Translations under genes and position numbers: made by a program
Source of the DNA: Williamsia faeni
Lineage (GTDB): Bacteria > Actinomycetota > Actinomycetes > Mycobacteriales > Mycobacteriaceae
NCBI GenBank assembly: GCA_003202005.1
Contig: QJJF01000004.1
Span: 62,001-126,000, forward strand
DNA: 64,000 nt
Direction of reading: 5' to 3'
In this document: positions 36,071 through 45,212 of the stretch, in pieces
Numbering within the stretch: position 1 is the stretch's first letter
Layout of the letters: every line of letters begins with the position of its first letter
Notes under the pieces: model-generated
Told to the model about the DNA's origin: nothing
Database searches by the model: none
Seen by the model: the letters and a program-made list of their open reading frames with translations, nothing else

Positions 36071-37267
36071 ATGCGACTGCTCGATATGGTCGATTCCCTG
36101 GTTGACCTGGTCATACCCGATGACCCTGAATCGGTGCTCGGTATGACGAAAGACCTGATCACCCTGCGCAACGCTACCGATCATCAACTTGCGGCCATCG
36201 ATGCGTCGGGTGTGGCGCGCAAAGCGGGGTCGACTACAGCAAAGTTGTTGCAGGCCAACGGTGCCGCACCGGCATCGGCGTATCGGTGGTTGCGTATCGG
36301 TGCGGGTTTGGCGGGTTTGGATCGTACCGCTGGCTATTCGCGGGACGGGTATCTGTCCTCCGAGCATGTGGACGCGGTGGTGAGGGGTGTGGCGCATGTC
36401 GTCGACCGGTCGCGGGATCCGATGACAGACGCGGATCGGGTAGATGTTGAGCGGAAACTGTTGAGCCACGCCATCTCCGGAGCCCCACCGGCTGCGATCG
36501 GCGCGGCAGCCCGAGCCCTGGGGAACGAGGTGGCCAGGGACACCGGTGGGCCACCGCCTGCAGAAGATCGGTCACTGAACAGTGTGGATTATGCGGTCAG
36601 AGACGGGCGCCTCGTCGGCAAGTTCGATGTTGATGCGGTGATCGGGGAGAAGCTGTTCTCCGCGTTGGACTTCTGGTCCAGGGCACGTCCCGAACCGGAT
36701 GGTTCTGACGACGCGCGTACCCCGACGCAACGCCGGGCTGATGCGCTACATCAACTCCTGGACTGTGGTGGTGGCCAAACGTTGGTGTCCGCGCCGCGGA
36801 CCGAGGTGATGGTGACCGTACCCGCCGACCATCCCGAGGCTGCCTCGCTGTCCTGGATGGGTCCGGTCACCGAAGCAACTGCCGCTGCGCTGGCCTGTGA
36901 TTCGTCGATCACCTCGATCACCCTCGACGGGCAACAAGTTCCGATCGATGTGAGTCCACCGAAACGCCTGTTCACCGGACTGGTCCGGAAAGCGATCATC
37001 ATCCGCGATGCCTGCTGCGTGAAATGTGGTGCGCATGCCAGCTGGTCGGACTGCCATCACATCAAGCACTTTGTGGACGGTGGCGCCACCACCCTGGAGA
37101 ACGGATGCCTGCTGTGCCGTACCTGCCACATGGCGGTCCATAACACCGACTGGGACGTGATCATGGGCGACGACGGCCATCCGTGGCTGATCCCGCCGGC
37201 TGACGTCGATCCACTACGAAAACCGCTACCAGCCTACAACCGTCGAACGCTTACCCTCGCCGCCTGA
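36071..37267 (+). CDS. HNH endonuclease, DUF222 (13E12-like) family
   Basis: A 398-residue DUF222 protein with a C-terminal HNH nuclease domain. The HNH/zinc part reads CVKCGAHASWSDCHHIKHF then GGATTLENGCLLCRTCH with MAVHNTDW, keeping both CxxC pairs and the catalytic HH. The N-terminal DUF222 part spans ~1-290. ATG 36071 follows GGAGG. Such genes are multicopy in actinobacteria; the M. tuberculosis 13E12 relatives include SOS-induced members. It lies isolated among unrelated genes, which fits a mobile or expanded family. Target sequence unknown. Confidence 0.9.
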   Translation: MRLLDMVDSLVDLVIPDDPESVLGMTKDLITLRNATDHQLAAIDASGVARKAGSTTAKLLQANGAAPASAYRWLRIGAGLAGLDRTAGYSRDGYLSSEHVDAVVRGVAHVVDRSRDPMTDADRVDVERKLLSHAISGAPPAAIGAAARALGNEVARDTGGPPPAEDRSLNSVDYAVRDGRLVGKFDVDAVIGEKLFSALDFWSRARPEPDGSDDARTPTQRRADALHQLLDCGGGQTLVSAPRTEVMVTVPADHPEAASLSWMGPVTEATAAALACDSSITSITLDGQQVPIDVSPPKRLFTGLVRKAIIIRDACCVKCGAHASWSDCHHIKHFVDGGATTLENGCLLCRTCHMAVHNTDWDVIMGDDGHPWLIPPADVDPLRKPLPAYNRRTLTLAA

Positions 37268-37366
37268 CACAGCAGGTCGATCGAACACTGACTTCCCTTG
37301 TCGCACCCGGCTCCTCGTCGGGACCGCGCATGTACCGTTGACAACTCCATAGTGTGAAATCCGCGG

Positions 37367-37402
37367 GGTGCTGCCGTCCAGACGGGCTGCGGCGGCAGCA
37401 CC
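37367..37402. terminator. Hairpin between the HNH gene and the convergent MFS gene
   Basis: GGTGCTGCCG and CGGCAGCACC form a perfect 10-bp stem with a 16-nt loop, between convergent stops. Confidence 0.6.
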
Positions 37403-37437
37403 ACCACGGCTTGCGGCCGGGCGGCTACCCGCCGAGG

Positions 37438-39099
37438 TCACTCGGTGATGTCTGCCTTGGCCTGCTCTGCGGCGGCAGCACGTTCGGCCGTGCCGTCGTC
37501 GATCTGCTTGGGGGTCAGGAACGCCAGGCCGATTGCCGCTGCCAGACAGACGCCGCCCAATGCGATACAGGACGTGCCCATCGGACCTTCGAAGGCGTCG
37601 ATGGCACCGCTGCTGATGCGTGCGGCAAGCTCCGGATCGACCGGCGACAGGTGCGCGGCCACCTGCAGTGCTTCGGCAAGGGTGTTGGTGATGTGCTCGC
37701 CGATGGACTCAGAGGCTGTCGCAACTTCCTGGGCCTGCGCGGTTTGTCCAGCGGCGCTGAGCTGCGTGGACAGTTGTTGCATCGAGGCCTCGGCGTCTTG
37801 GGCTACGGGCGCGATGTTCTGGGTGTAACCGGCGGCCAAGAGACTTCCGCCGACCGCGATGCCGATGGCCGAGCCGAGTTCTCGGGCGGTGTCGTTCACT
37901 GCCGAACCGACACCCTGATTGCCGGTGGGTGTGTTGACCATGATCGCGGTGGTCGACGGCGCCGTCGCGATACCCAGTCCGACGGCCAGGATGAGCATGG
38001 CGACGACGATGGTCTTGTAGTCGTCGGGGTGGACCGCGCCGAGATAAATGGCGCCGACACCCATCGCCACCATGCCGAACACCAGAATGAGTCGCAGGCT
38101 TGTTTTCGTGGTCAGCCAGTTCCCGACCAGCGAGAACACCATCACCAATATGACCATCGGGAGCAGGGCGACCGCTGCCTTGAGAGGTGAGTACCCGAAG
38201 ACGAGCTGCAACTGCTGCAGCAGCACCAGGAAGATTCCGAAGATGACAAGGAATTGCACCGTGATGCTGAGGGTGCCCGCGGAGAAGGCTCGGTTGTTGA
38301 ACAGCCGGACGTCGAGCAGCGGGTCGGTGTTTTTCAGCTGCCACCACCAGAACACCCCGATGAGCACCAGTCCGCCGATCAGTGCGAGCAACGACAGTGG
38401 ATCGAGCCACCCTCGATGGGGTGCCTCGATGAGTCCGAAGACCAGTAGACCGATGCCGGCCGCCGAGGTGAACGAACCGATCCAATCGAACCTGTGGTTT
38501 GTCGAGTCCTTGGACGTCGGGATCGTGCACGCCAGCACTGTGGTGAGTGCCGCGGAGACGCCGAAGGTGAGGAAGATCGATTCCCAGCTGAAGAACTCCA
38601 GGAGCACGCCGGTCACAAAGAATCCGGCGATACCGCCGGAACCCCCGACACCGGCCCAGATGCTCACGGCGAGATGGCGTTTGGTTTCGGGGACACCGGC
38701 GGTGATGACTGATAGCGTCGCCGGCATGACAAACGCGGCCCCGACGCCGGTCAGCGCCCGGGCGGCGATGAACTGGTCAGGGTTGGACACCCAGATCGGG
38801 AGCAGTGATCCGATGGCAAAGACGACGAGTCCGCCTACGAGCACCTCTCGGCGTCCGTACCGGTCGCCGATCGCACCCGCGGGAAGCAGGAGGGCGGCGA
38901 TGGCGAGCGTGTATCCGTCGATGAGCCAGGTCACCTGATTGGAGTTGGCCCCGATTGCCGGTGCGATCTCCGGGATCGCGGTGTTCAGGGAGGCCATCGC
39001 CGCGATGACCATGCTCAGTGCGGCACAGGCCACCACGATCAGCCAGATCGCGCGAAAACCGAGCTTGTCTTGCGTCGGCGCTCCCCCAGAAGTGTCCAT
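37438..39099 (-). CDS. DHA2-family MFS exporter with KstR box
   Basis: A 553-residue 14-helix transporter. Seen: ASLNTAIPEIAPAIGANSNQ in helix 1, GAIGDRYGRREVLV between helices 2 and 3, and GVGGSGGIAGFFVTGVLLEFF around helix 5. The C-terminal tail has an outside Gln/Ala-rich loop (MQQLSTQLSAAGQTAQAQEV) between the last helices. It belongs to the EmrB/QacA group, usually drug or metabolite exporters. A KstR box lies 18 bp upstream, so it may export steroid intermediates. Direction and substrate are inference only. Confidence 0.88.
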   Translation of the reverse strand: MDTSGGAPTQDKLGFRAIWLIVVACAALSMVIAAMASLNTAIPEIAPAIGANSNQVTWLIDGYTLAIAALLLPAGAIGDRYGRREVLVGGLVVFAIGSLLPIWVSNPDQFIAARALTGVGAAFVMPATLSVITAGVPETKRHLAVSIWAGVGGSGGIAGFFVTGVLLEFFSWESIFLTFGVSAALTTVLACTIPTSKDSTNHRFDWIGSFTSAAGIGLLVFGLIEAPHRGWLDPLSLLALIGGLVLIGVFWWWQLKNTDPLLDVRLFNNRAFSAGTLSITVQFLVIFGIFLVLLQQLQLVFGYSPLKAAVALLPMVILVMVFSLVGNWLTTKTSLRLILVFGMVAMGVGAIYLGAVHPDDYKTIVVAMLILAVGLGIATAPSTTAIMVNTPTGNQGVGSAVNDTARELGSAIGIAVGGSLLAAGYTQNIAPVAQDAEASMQQLSTQLSAAGQTAQAQEVATASESIGEHITNTLAEALQVAAHLSPVDPELAARISSGAIDAFEGPMGTSCIALGGVCLAAAIGLAFLTPKQIDDGTAERAAAAEQAKADITE

Positions 39100-39117
39100 T
39101 TGTCTAATTTAGGCGAG

Positions 39118-39131
39118 TGGAACCTGTTCTA
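39118..39131. promoter_or_regulatory. KstR box (MFS exporter/small membrane protein)
   Basis: TGGAACCTGTTCTA differs from TAGAAC-N2-GTTCTA at one position. It lies 18 bp before the MFS start and faces a divergent 41-codon gene at 39297. Confidence 0.75.
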
Positions 39132-39202
39132 GCCAACTGTTGGTGTTGTGTAATTGTTATCACCGGTGTCGGGTGTCGCTCACCTGTATCACACGTCTCA
39201 TG

Positions 39203-39218
39203 TGTCACATTAATCACG
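39203..39218. promoter_or_regulatory. Candidate CRP/GlxR-like site
   Basis: TGTCACATTAATCACG fits 9 of 12 fixed positions of TGTGA-N2-TA-N2-TCACA. It lies about 80 bp before the small gene at 39297. Weak by itself. Confidence 0.25.
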
Positions 39219-39296
39219 CTGGTAACACAACTTCTCGAGGTTGCTGGTGACGACCGACCCAGCCGGGCTGGCCATGTTCATTAGAGAGGGAATCCG

Positions 39297-39422
39297 ATGG
39301 CCTCAGTTCACGTCAACAACACCCCTGTCATCAAACTACGTATCTGGCGAGTCCTCACCCTGCTGGGCTCCTTGGCCGCGATCTTCGTCGGCCTTGTCGC
39401 CATATTCATGAGTGCTGCCTGA
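39297..39422 (+). CDS. Small single-helix membrane protein (41 aa)
   Basis: An ATG with AGAGAGGG upstream opens a 41-residue frame. Its first part is polar (ASVHVNNTPVIKLRIWR) and the rest one hydrophobic helix (VLTLLGSLAAIFVGLVAIF). Good ribosome-binding site, isolated position and a clear membrane helix argue that it is real. It lies between the KstR-boxed MFS gene and the convergent Rv3538-like hydratase. Function unknown; I recognise no named family. Confidence 0.6.
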   Translation: MASVHVNNTPVIKLRIWRVLTLLGSLAAIFVGLVAIFMSAA

Positions 39423-39444
39423 CCCGAAATCGGGCCAGGAGACG

Positions 39445-40317
39445 TCAGGCCTCGTGGCCGAACGTCGTCAGCACGACATTGCCCAGCGCGGGCGCGTCAT
39501 CGCGGTCGGCCACCGTCACCGTGATGAGGAGGCGAGATCCGTCCTCCCACACCTTGATTCGCAGCGTCTCGCCGGGAAACACGACCCCGGCGAACTTGGC
39601 GCCAAATCGCTGAACTCGATCAACATCACCACCGAGCAGTGTGTCCACAACAGCGCGGCACACCGTCCCATAGGTGCACAGTCCGTGCAGGATCGGCCGC
39701 GGGAAGCCTGATTTCTCGGCGAACCCGGGGTCGGAATGCAGCGGGTTGCGGTCGCCGCACAGCCGGTAGAGCAAGGCCTGTTGTGGAAGTGTCTTCGCCT
39801 CGATGACGTGATCCGGTTCACGGTCGGGGTAGACGACCTTGTCGGACTCGCCCCGCTCGCCGCCGAAGCCGCCTTCACCCTTGGCGAAAATCGACGAGCG
39901 GGCGGTCCACAGGGGCTCACCGGCATCGTCGAAGGTGGTGAACTCCTCGATGATCACCGCGGCCGAACCCTTGTCCTGGAGTTCGATGATCCTGATCGTG
40001 GTCGTCGCGGTGCCGGCTGCCGGAATTGGCTTGTGCACCAACACTTCCTGCGATCCGTGCACTACGTTTGCGAGATCGATCTCGACGCCGGGCTTGGAGA
40101 CCTTCGGCGGTTCGGTGTCGTGGAAATGTGCCGCGACGGTGGCGAACGTCGGCAACACCTTCGGGTGATTGTCGTCGAAGTATCCCAGGGCGGCGGAATC
40201 CAGCGGATCAGCGCCGGCGCCCACCCCGAGGTTGTAGAGCGCGACATCCGAGGCGTTCCAGCTGTACGTCTCCTTCGAGACGACGGCGCCCAGCGCGATA
40301 TCCGGATCGATTGCCAT
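39445..40317 (-). CDS. MaoC-family 2-enoyl-CoA hydratase (Rv3538-like)
   Basis: A 290-residue double hot-dog R-specific enoyl-CoA hydratase. The second-half hydratase motif is YRLCGDRNPLHSDPGFAEKSGFPRPI (26 residues, ~190-215; key Asp-x4-His in GDRNPLH), followed by ILHGLCTYG. It corresponds to Rv3538 beside kstD (Rv3537) in M. tuberculosis and takes part in steroid side-chain beta-oxidation. ATG 40317 overlaps the kstD stop by 4 bp, so both are read from the KstR-controlled kstD promoter. Confidence 0.9.
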   Translation of the reverse strand: MAIDPDIALGAVVSKETYSWNASDVALYNLGVGAGADPLDSAALGYFDDNHPKVLPTFATVAAHFHDTEPPKVSKPGVEIDLANVVHGSQEVLVHKPIPAAGTATTTIRIIELQDKGSAAVIIEEFTTFDDAGEPLWTARSSIFAKGEGGFGGERGESDKVVYPDREPDHVIEAKTLPQQALLYRLCGDRNPLHSDPGFAEKSGFPRPILHGLCTYGTVCRAVVDTLLGGDVDRVQRFGAKFAGVVFPGETLRIKVWEDGSRLLITVTVADRDDAPALGNVVLTTFGHEA

Positions 40318-42059
40318 CAGCCGGCCTTCTCTTCCTGTACTCGATCCTGTTGTGCTTGTGCGGCGATGTCGAGAGCCGCAAGGTAACCGAAAACCATTGC
40401 CGGACCGATGGTTGCCCCGGGTCCGGCGTAGGTGTGACCCATCACCGGTGCGCTGGTGTTGCCTGCGGCGTACAAACCGTTGATGACCGAACCGTCCGGA
40501 CGTAGGGCGCGGCCGGCGGCGTCGGTGTTGATGCCACCCTTGGTGCCGAGGTCGCCGGGCACCATCTTGACCGCGTAGAACGGGCCCTTCTCCAGCGGGC
40601 CGAGGCTCGGGTTCGGCTTGTTGGTGATGTCGCCGTAGTAGTGGTCGTACTGGCTGACGCCGCGACCGAAGTCGTCGTCGACGCCTTTTGCGGCGAACTC
40701 GTTGAATCGCTTCGTGGTCCGGGTCAGGCCGTCGGCCGGTACGCCGATCTTCTCTGCCAATGCCTCGATGGTGTCGGCCTTGGTGATCACGCCCGACTTG
40801 AACCAGTTGCCGGGCAACGGTTGCCGTCCGGACACCGAGGCGAACATGTAGCGGTTGCGGTAGGTCTGGTCGAAGACCAGCCAGCACGGAAGGTTCTCGC
40901 CGGGGCCATCGCCCTGGCCGTACTCGCCGCCGTACATCTGATGGACCGCTTCGACATACGGCAGCGATTCGTTCATGAATCGCTGGCCGCGGTCGTTGAC
41001 CATCATGCTCCCCGGCAACGCGCGTTCGGACAGTGCAAACCAGGGGCCGCGGGGGAGTGGGATGGTCGGTCCCCACCACGCATCTTCCATAAAGCTCACG
41101 CCCGCACCGATTTTGAGACCGGCATTGATGCCGTCGCCGGTGTTGGACTCGGCTCCGGTTGTCCACTGCGAACCGATCGGCTCGCGCTGATACTTGTGCC
41201 GCATCTCGTCGTTGTGCTCAAAACCGCCGCAGGCCAGCACCACACCGTGGCGTGCGCGCAGGGTGCGCTTGACTCCGTCGGATTCGACCTCGACCCCGAC
41301 AACCTGGCCGTTCTCCGTCGCCAGGTCGACCAGTCCGGTACCCAGTAGCAACGGAATTCCGGCCTGCCGAACTCCGAGGAGCAGCTCCGACATCAGGGCG
41401 GCACCCATCGCGATCAGCTTCTTGCCGGTCAGCTTCGCCCAGATGAACCGCATGCCGACCTTGACGGCACGCAGCGGTCCCTTCCAGTGCCGCAGCCCGG
41501 TGCTCAGCCAGCGGTAGTCCGACTGCATCACCACCACGTTCAGCGGGGACTTCGTGTAGGGCGGGTGCATGGTCTTGAAGTCGGCGCCGAGTTTGCGGGA
41601 GTCGAAGGGCTTGGGTTCGCAGGAACGCCCACCGACGCGTCCACCCGGTGCCTCCGGGTAGTAGTCGGAGTAGTTCTTGACCCATTCGAGCTCCAGTGGC
41701 GAGTGCTCCATCAGGAAATCGAGCGCCTCGGGACCGCGGTCGATATAGGCGTCGATGCGGTCGGGCGAGACCACGTCTCCGACGATCGAGCGGACGTAGG
41801 TGCGGGCGGCCTCACGGTCGTCCTTCACCCCGTCACGCTGCAGGATCCGGTTGTCCGGAATCCACACGCCGCCGCCCGAGCGTGACGTCGACCCGCCCCA
41901 ATACGGGGACTTCTCGACGATGACCGTCTTCAGTCCGTGCGCCGCGGCCGTGATGGCGGCGCTCATGCCCGCGCCGCCGGCGCCGACAACGATCACGTCA
42001 TACGTTTCGTCCCCGAGGTTCGGCTCTGTGCTGCCCTGTCCGCTGTCCGGACCAGTCAT
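40317..42059 (-). CDS. kstD: 3-Ketosteroid delta1-dehydrogenase
   Basis: A 580-residue FAD enzyme that puts the C1-C2 double bond into the 3-oxo-4-ene A ring, a step before ring B opening. The N-terminal FAD motif is VIVVGAGGAGMSAAITAA, then VEKSPYWGGSTSRSGGGVW. The catalytic C-terminal motif AGNTSAPVMGHTYAGPGATIG has 21 residues; its key residues are Tyr544 and Gly548, equivalent to Tyr487 and Gly491 of R. erythropolis KstD1. ATG 42059 follows AAGGGGC. Divergent from hsaE, each with its own KstR box. Confidence 0.95.
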   Translation of the reverse strand: MTGPDSGQGSTEPNLGDETYDVIVVGAGGAGMSAAITAAAHGLKTVIVEKSPYWGGSTSRSGGGVWIPDNRILQRDGVKDDREAARTYVRSIVGDVVSPDRIDAYIDRGPEALDFLMEHSPLELEWVKNYSDYYPEAPGGRVGGRSCEPKPFDSRKLGADFKTMHPPYTKSPLNVVVMQSDYRWLSTGLRHWKGPLRAVKVGMRFIWAKLTGKKLIAMGAALMSELLLGVRQAGIPLLLGTGLVDLATENGQVVGVEVESDGVKRTLRARHGVVLACGGFEHNDEMRHKYQREPIGSQWTTGAESNTGDGINAGLKIGAGVSFMEDAWWGPTIPLPRGPWFALSERALPGSMMVNDRGQRFMNESLPYVEAVHQMYGGEYGQGDGPGENLPCWLVFDQTYRNRYMFASVSGRQPLPGNWFKSGVITKADTIEALAEKIGVPADGLTRTTKRFNEFAAKGVDDDFGRGVSQYDHYYGDITNKPNPSLGPLEKGPFYAVKMVPGDLGTKGGINTDAAGRALRPDGSVINGLYAAGNTSAPVMGHTYAGPGATIGPAMVFGYLAALDIAAQAQQDRVQEEKAG

Positions 42060-42099
42060 GAATTGCCCCTTCGCGCATTGCGGACTTCCACCCGCAAGG

Positions 42100-42113
42100 T
42101 AGAACACGTTATA
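42100..42113. promoter_or_regulatory. KstR box (kstD)
   Basis: TAGAACACGTTATA is a near match to TAGAAC-N2-GTTCTA (one mismatch). It lies 40 bp before the kstD start. Confidence 0.85.
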
Positions 42114-42179
42114 AACTGACTCAACAGGCAGGCTATACCAGCCTGGAATGGGTTGGCGAGACCTCCGATGCTCCAAAAT

Positions 42180-42193
42180 GGAAACACGTTCTA
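42180..42193. promoter_or_regulatory. KstR box (hsaE)
   Basis: GGAAACACGTTCTA keeps the AAC-N2-GTTCTA core with a degenerate left end. It lies 30 bp before the hsaE GTG. Confidence 0.7.
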
Positions 42194-42223
42194 TTCTGCT
42201 CGAACTGAGAAGCGAGGCAAGTT

Positions 42224-43012
42224 GTGACCATTTCCGATCGGCTCCGCCAGGAGATCGCCGATGGTCTGGCGGCGGCAGAGCAGCAGGCTGCGGCGATCGA
42301 TCCACCGGCCACCGCGTACCCCGATCTCGACGTGACCGACGCCTACGAGATCCAGCTGATCAACATCAGGAAGCGGCTGGCCGCCGGTGCCACGGTCGCC
42401 GGGCACAAGGTCGGTCTGGCGTCCGAGGCGATGCAGAAGATGATGGGTGTCGACGAACCCGACTACGGCCATCTGCTCGACGTGATGCAGTACCACGAGA
42501 ACACCCCGATCGACGCGGGCAAGTTCTGCTATCCCCGCGTCGAGGTGGAGGTGGGATTCATCCTCGGTGAAGATCTGCCCGGCGCCGGATGCACCAACGC
42601 AGACGTGATCGCGGCGGTGGAATGGGTTGTGCCCTCCATCGAACTCATCGACAGCCGGATCCGGGACTGGAAGATCTCGCTGCCCGACACCATCGCCGAC
42701 AATGCCTCGTCGTGCGGATGGATCCTGGGGGAGCAGCGCGTCCGGATCGCCGACATCGACACCGGCGACATCCACGCCACCCTGCACCGCAACGGCGAAC
42801 TGATCGCCGAAGGCAATTCCAGCGCGGTTCTCGGCCATCCGCTCAACGCGGTGTCGTGGCTGGCCAGGAAGGTCGAGAGTTTCGGGGTCAGACTGCGCAG
42901 AGGCGATGTGATCCTGCCCGGAACCGCGACCCGGGCGATCGATATTCGTTCAGGGGACCACTTTGTCGCCGACTTCGTCGGCTTGGGAAGTGTGACTTTG
43001 GATTTCACATAG
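42224..43012 (+). CDS. hsaE: 2-Hydroxyhexa-2,4-dienoate hydratase
   Basis: A 262-residue hydratase for the 6-carbon acid released by HsaD from rings A/B. Typical parts are the [21 protein letters not shown] segment (key GHKVGL-x2-EAMQ-x7-PD, residues ~65-85), the metal Glu in the [15 protein letters not shown] region, and SCGWILGEQ. Start GTG 42224 follows a GCGAGG-like site. It is followed by hsaG and hsaF in the same direction (gaps of 59 and 3 bp), matching Rv3536c-Rv3534c. Confidence 0.93.
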   Translation: MTISDRLRQEIADGLAAAEQQAAAIDPPATAYPDLDVTDAYEIQLINIRKRLAAGATVAGHKVGLASEAMQKMMGVDEPDYGHLLDVMQYHENTPIDAGKFCYPRVEVEVGFILGEDLPGAGCTNADVIAAVEWVVPSIELIDSRIRDWKISLPDTIADNASSCGWILGEQRVRIADIDTGDIHATLHRNGELIAEGNSSAVLGHPLNAVSWLARKVESFGVRLRRGDVILPGTATRAIDIRSGDHFVADFVGLGSVTLDFT

Positions 43013-43071
43013 TAACTGCGACATCACCGGCCGACTCTCACACCGAGAACAGTTCTACGTCAGGAGGACAC

Positions 43072-43992
43072 ATGGCAGACAAGATCACCGCCGCAATTGT
43101 CGGATCGGGCAACATCGGCACCGATCTCATGTACAAACTCGCACGCTCAGAGGTCATCTCACCCCGCTGGATGGTGGGCATCGACGCGGAGTCCGAAGGC
43201 ATGAAACGGGCCGCCGACCTGGGGCTGATCACCATGTCGGGTGGCGCCGACGAACTACTCGCATCAGCCGAGAAGCCCGACATCATCTTCGAGGCGACGT
43301 CGGCGTACGTGCACCGTGAATACGCACCCAAATACGAGGCTGCCGGGATCACCGCCATCGACCTCACCCCCGCGGCCATCGGACCCGCGGTGGTGCCGCC
43401 GGCCAACCTGCGCGAGCATCTCGATGCACCGAACACCAACATGATCACCTGTGGCGGGCAGGCCACCATCCCGATGGTGCACGCCGTGTCGTCGGTGGTT
43501 CCGGTGGTGTACGCGGAGATCGTGGCGTCGGTGTCGTCCAAGTCGGCAGGCCCGGGCACCCGGGCCAACATCGACGAGTTCACCAAGACCACCTCTCGCG
43601 GTATCGAGACCATCGGCGGCGCCGATCGTGGCAAGGCCATCATCATCCTCAATCCGGCCGATCCGCCGATGATCATGCGCGACACCATCTTCTGCGCCAT
43701 TCCGGAAGATGCCGACATCGACGCCATCGCCGAAGCGATCCACAAGCGCGAGAAGGAGATCCAGGAGTATGTGCCGGGATACCGCCTGCTGCAGGATCCC
43801 CAGTTCGATGCACCGAGCGTCGGCAACGGCGGCATGGCCCGGGTGTCGATCTTTGTCGAGGTCGAAGGTGCCGGCGATTTCCTTCCCCCGTATGCGGGCA
43901 ACCTCGACATCATGACCGCCGCCGCCACGAAGGTGGGCGAAGAGATCGCCAAACAGAAGCTGGCCGCAGCGCAGAAGAAGGTAGGTGTCTGA
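43072..43992 (+). CDS. hsaG: Acylating propionaldehyde dehydrogenase
   Basis: A 306-residue NAD/CoA-dependent dehydrogenase, oxidising the aldehyde from HsaF to propionyl-CoA. Rossmann motif [16 protein letters not shown], catalytic Cys in [17 protein letters not shown], and C-terminal [14 protein letters not shown]. It channels with HsaF, encoded 3 bp downstream. ATG 43072 has AGGAGG upstream. A longer in-frame reading upstream enters hsaE and is not used. Confidence 0.95.
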   Translation: MADKITAAIVGSGNIGTDLMYKLARSEVISPRWMVGIDAESEGMKRAADLGLITMSGGADELLASAEKPDIIFEATSAYVHREYAPKYEAAGITAIDLTPAAIGPAVVPPANLREHLDAPNTNMITCGGQATIPMVHAVSSVVPVVYAEIVASVSSKSAGPGTRANIDEFTKTTSRGIETIGGADRGKAIIILNPADPPMIMRDTIFCAIPEDADIDAIAEAIHKREKEIQEYVPGYRLLQDPQFDAPSVGNGGMARVSIFVEVEGAGDFLPPYAGNLDIMTAAATKVGEEIAKQKLAAAQKKVGV

Positions 43993-43995
43993 GCA

Positions 43996-45057
43996 ATGTT
44001 CGGTATCAACGATCCTCGTAAGTTCAGCGACACACTAGACATCCGCATCACCGACTCGTCGTTGCGCGACGGTAGCCATCACAAACGGCACCAATTCACC
44101 GAACAGGAGGTCCGCGACATCGTCGGCGCCCTCGACGGTGCCGGAGTACCGGTGATCGAGGTGACGCACGGTGACGGACTGGGTGGTTCGTCCTTCAACT
44201 ACGGCTTCTCGAAAACACCTGAGCAGCAACTCATCAAGGCGGCGGTGGAAACCGCGAAGTCGGCGAAGATCGCATTCCTGATGTTGCCGGGCCTGGGCAT
44301 CAAAGACGACATTCGTGCGGCGCAGGACAACGGGGCGCAGATCTGCCGGATCGCCACCCACTGCACCGAGGCCGATGTGTCGATCCAGCACTTCGGGCTC
44401 GCCCGTGAGCTCGGTCTGGAGACGGTGGGCTTCTTGATGATGTCGCACAGTCAGCCACCGGAAGTCCTTGCCAAGCAGGCACGGATCATGGCCGACGCCG
44501 GATGTCAGTGCGTCTACGTGGTCGATTCGGCCGGTGCCCTGGTTCTCGAGCAGGTGTCGGATCGGGTGTCGGCGCTGCGGGCCGAACTCGGTGACGACGC
44601 GCAGGTCGGCTTCCACGGCCACGAGAACCTCGACATCGCTGTCGCCAATTCGGTTGCCGCCGTGCGGGCCGGGGCCCAGCAGATCGACGGGTCGGTCCGC
44701 CGGTTCGGTGCGGGTGCGGGCAATACTCCGGTGGAAGCATTCGTCGCGGTCTGCGACAAACTCGGCATCACCACCGGCGTCGACTTCATGAAAATCGCGG
44801 ACGCCGCGCAGGACGTGGTCCGGCCGGTGATGCCCACGGAATGTCTGGTCGATCGTCCGTCGATGATGATGGGCTACGCGGGTTGTTACAGCTCGTTCCT
44901 CAAGCATGCGGAAGGCCATGCCGACAAGTACGGCGTCAGCGCTGCCGACATCCTGATCGAGGCCGGAAACCGCAAACTTGTTGGCGGCCAGGAAGATCAG
45001 TTGATCGACATCGCTCTGGAACTGAAGAAGAAGCAGGACGCCAACGCCGGGGTGTAG
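43996..45057 (+). CDS. hsaF: 4-Hydroxy-2-oxohexanoate aldolase
   Basis: A 353-residue class II aldolase, cleaving 4-hydroxy-2-oxohexanoate to pyruvate and propanal. The metal/base motif [19 protein letters not shown] (19 residues) and the metal pair in [16 protein letters not shown] are intact, and the DmpG-type C-terminal domain ([17 protein letters not shown]) that contacts the dehydrogenase is present. Start 43996 lies 3 bp after hsaG. Last of the hsaEGF unit. Confidence 0.95.
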   Translation: MFGINDPRKFSDTLDIRITDSSLRDGSHHKRHQFTEQEVRDIVGALDGAGVPVIEVTHGDGLGGSSFNYGFSKTPEQQLIKAAVETAKSAKIAFLMLPGLGIKDDIRAAQDNGAQICRIATHCTEADVSIQHFGLARELGLETVGFLMMSHSQPPEVLAKQARIMADAGCQCVYVVDSAGALVLEQVSDRVSALRAELGDDAQVGFHGHENLDIAVANSVAAVRAGAQQIDGSVRRFGAGAGNTPVEAFVAVCDKLGITTGVDFMKIADAAQDVVRPVMPTECLVDRPSMMMGYAGCYSSFLKHAEGHADKYGVSAADILIEAGNRKLVGGQEDQLIDIALELKKKQDANAGV

Positions 45058-45144
45058 TCGGAGCTGCGAGCCAGGGGATCCGAAGTCGCCGGTGTTCGTG
45101 CAGCGCATCGTCACTCGAGCGACGGGTCGTGGCGGCGGGCAGGC

Positions 45145-45150
45145 TACGAT
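45145..45150 (+). promoter_or_regulatory. Candidate -10 element of the first membrane paralogue
   Basis: TACGAT sits in the hsaF-45213 spacer and suggests that the two membrane genes have their own promoter. The -35 is not clear. Confidence 0.3.
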
Positions 45151-45212
45151 TTGTCCGAATCGGCGACTCCGGAGTGAGTCGGCTGTGGTGCGAGCTGATC
45201 ACGAGGGCGCAG

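Noticed and set aside
39445-41166. Long minus-strand frame fusing kstD-antiframe sequence to the MaoC hydratase
   Set aside because: The part upstream of ATG 40317 is an Arg-rich shadow of kstD; the ATG overlaps the kstD stop in the usual ATGA way.
43045-43057. GAGAACAGTTCTA before hsaG, resembling a KstR box
   Set aside because: The two halves are separated by one base instead of two, so the spacing does not fit KstR. The gene already lies in the hsaE transcript.
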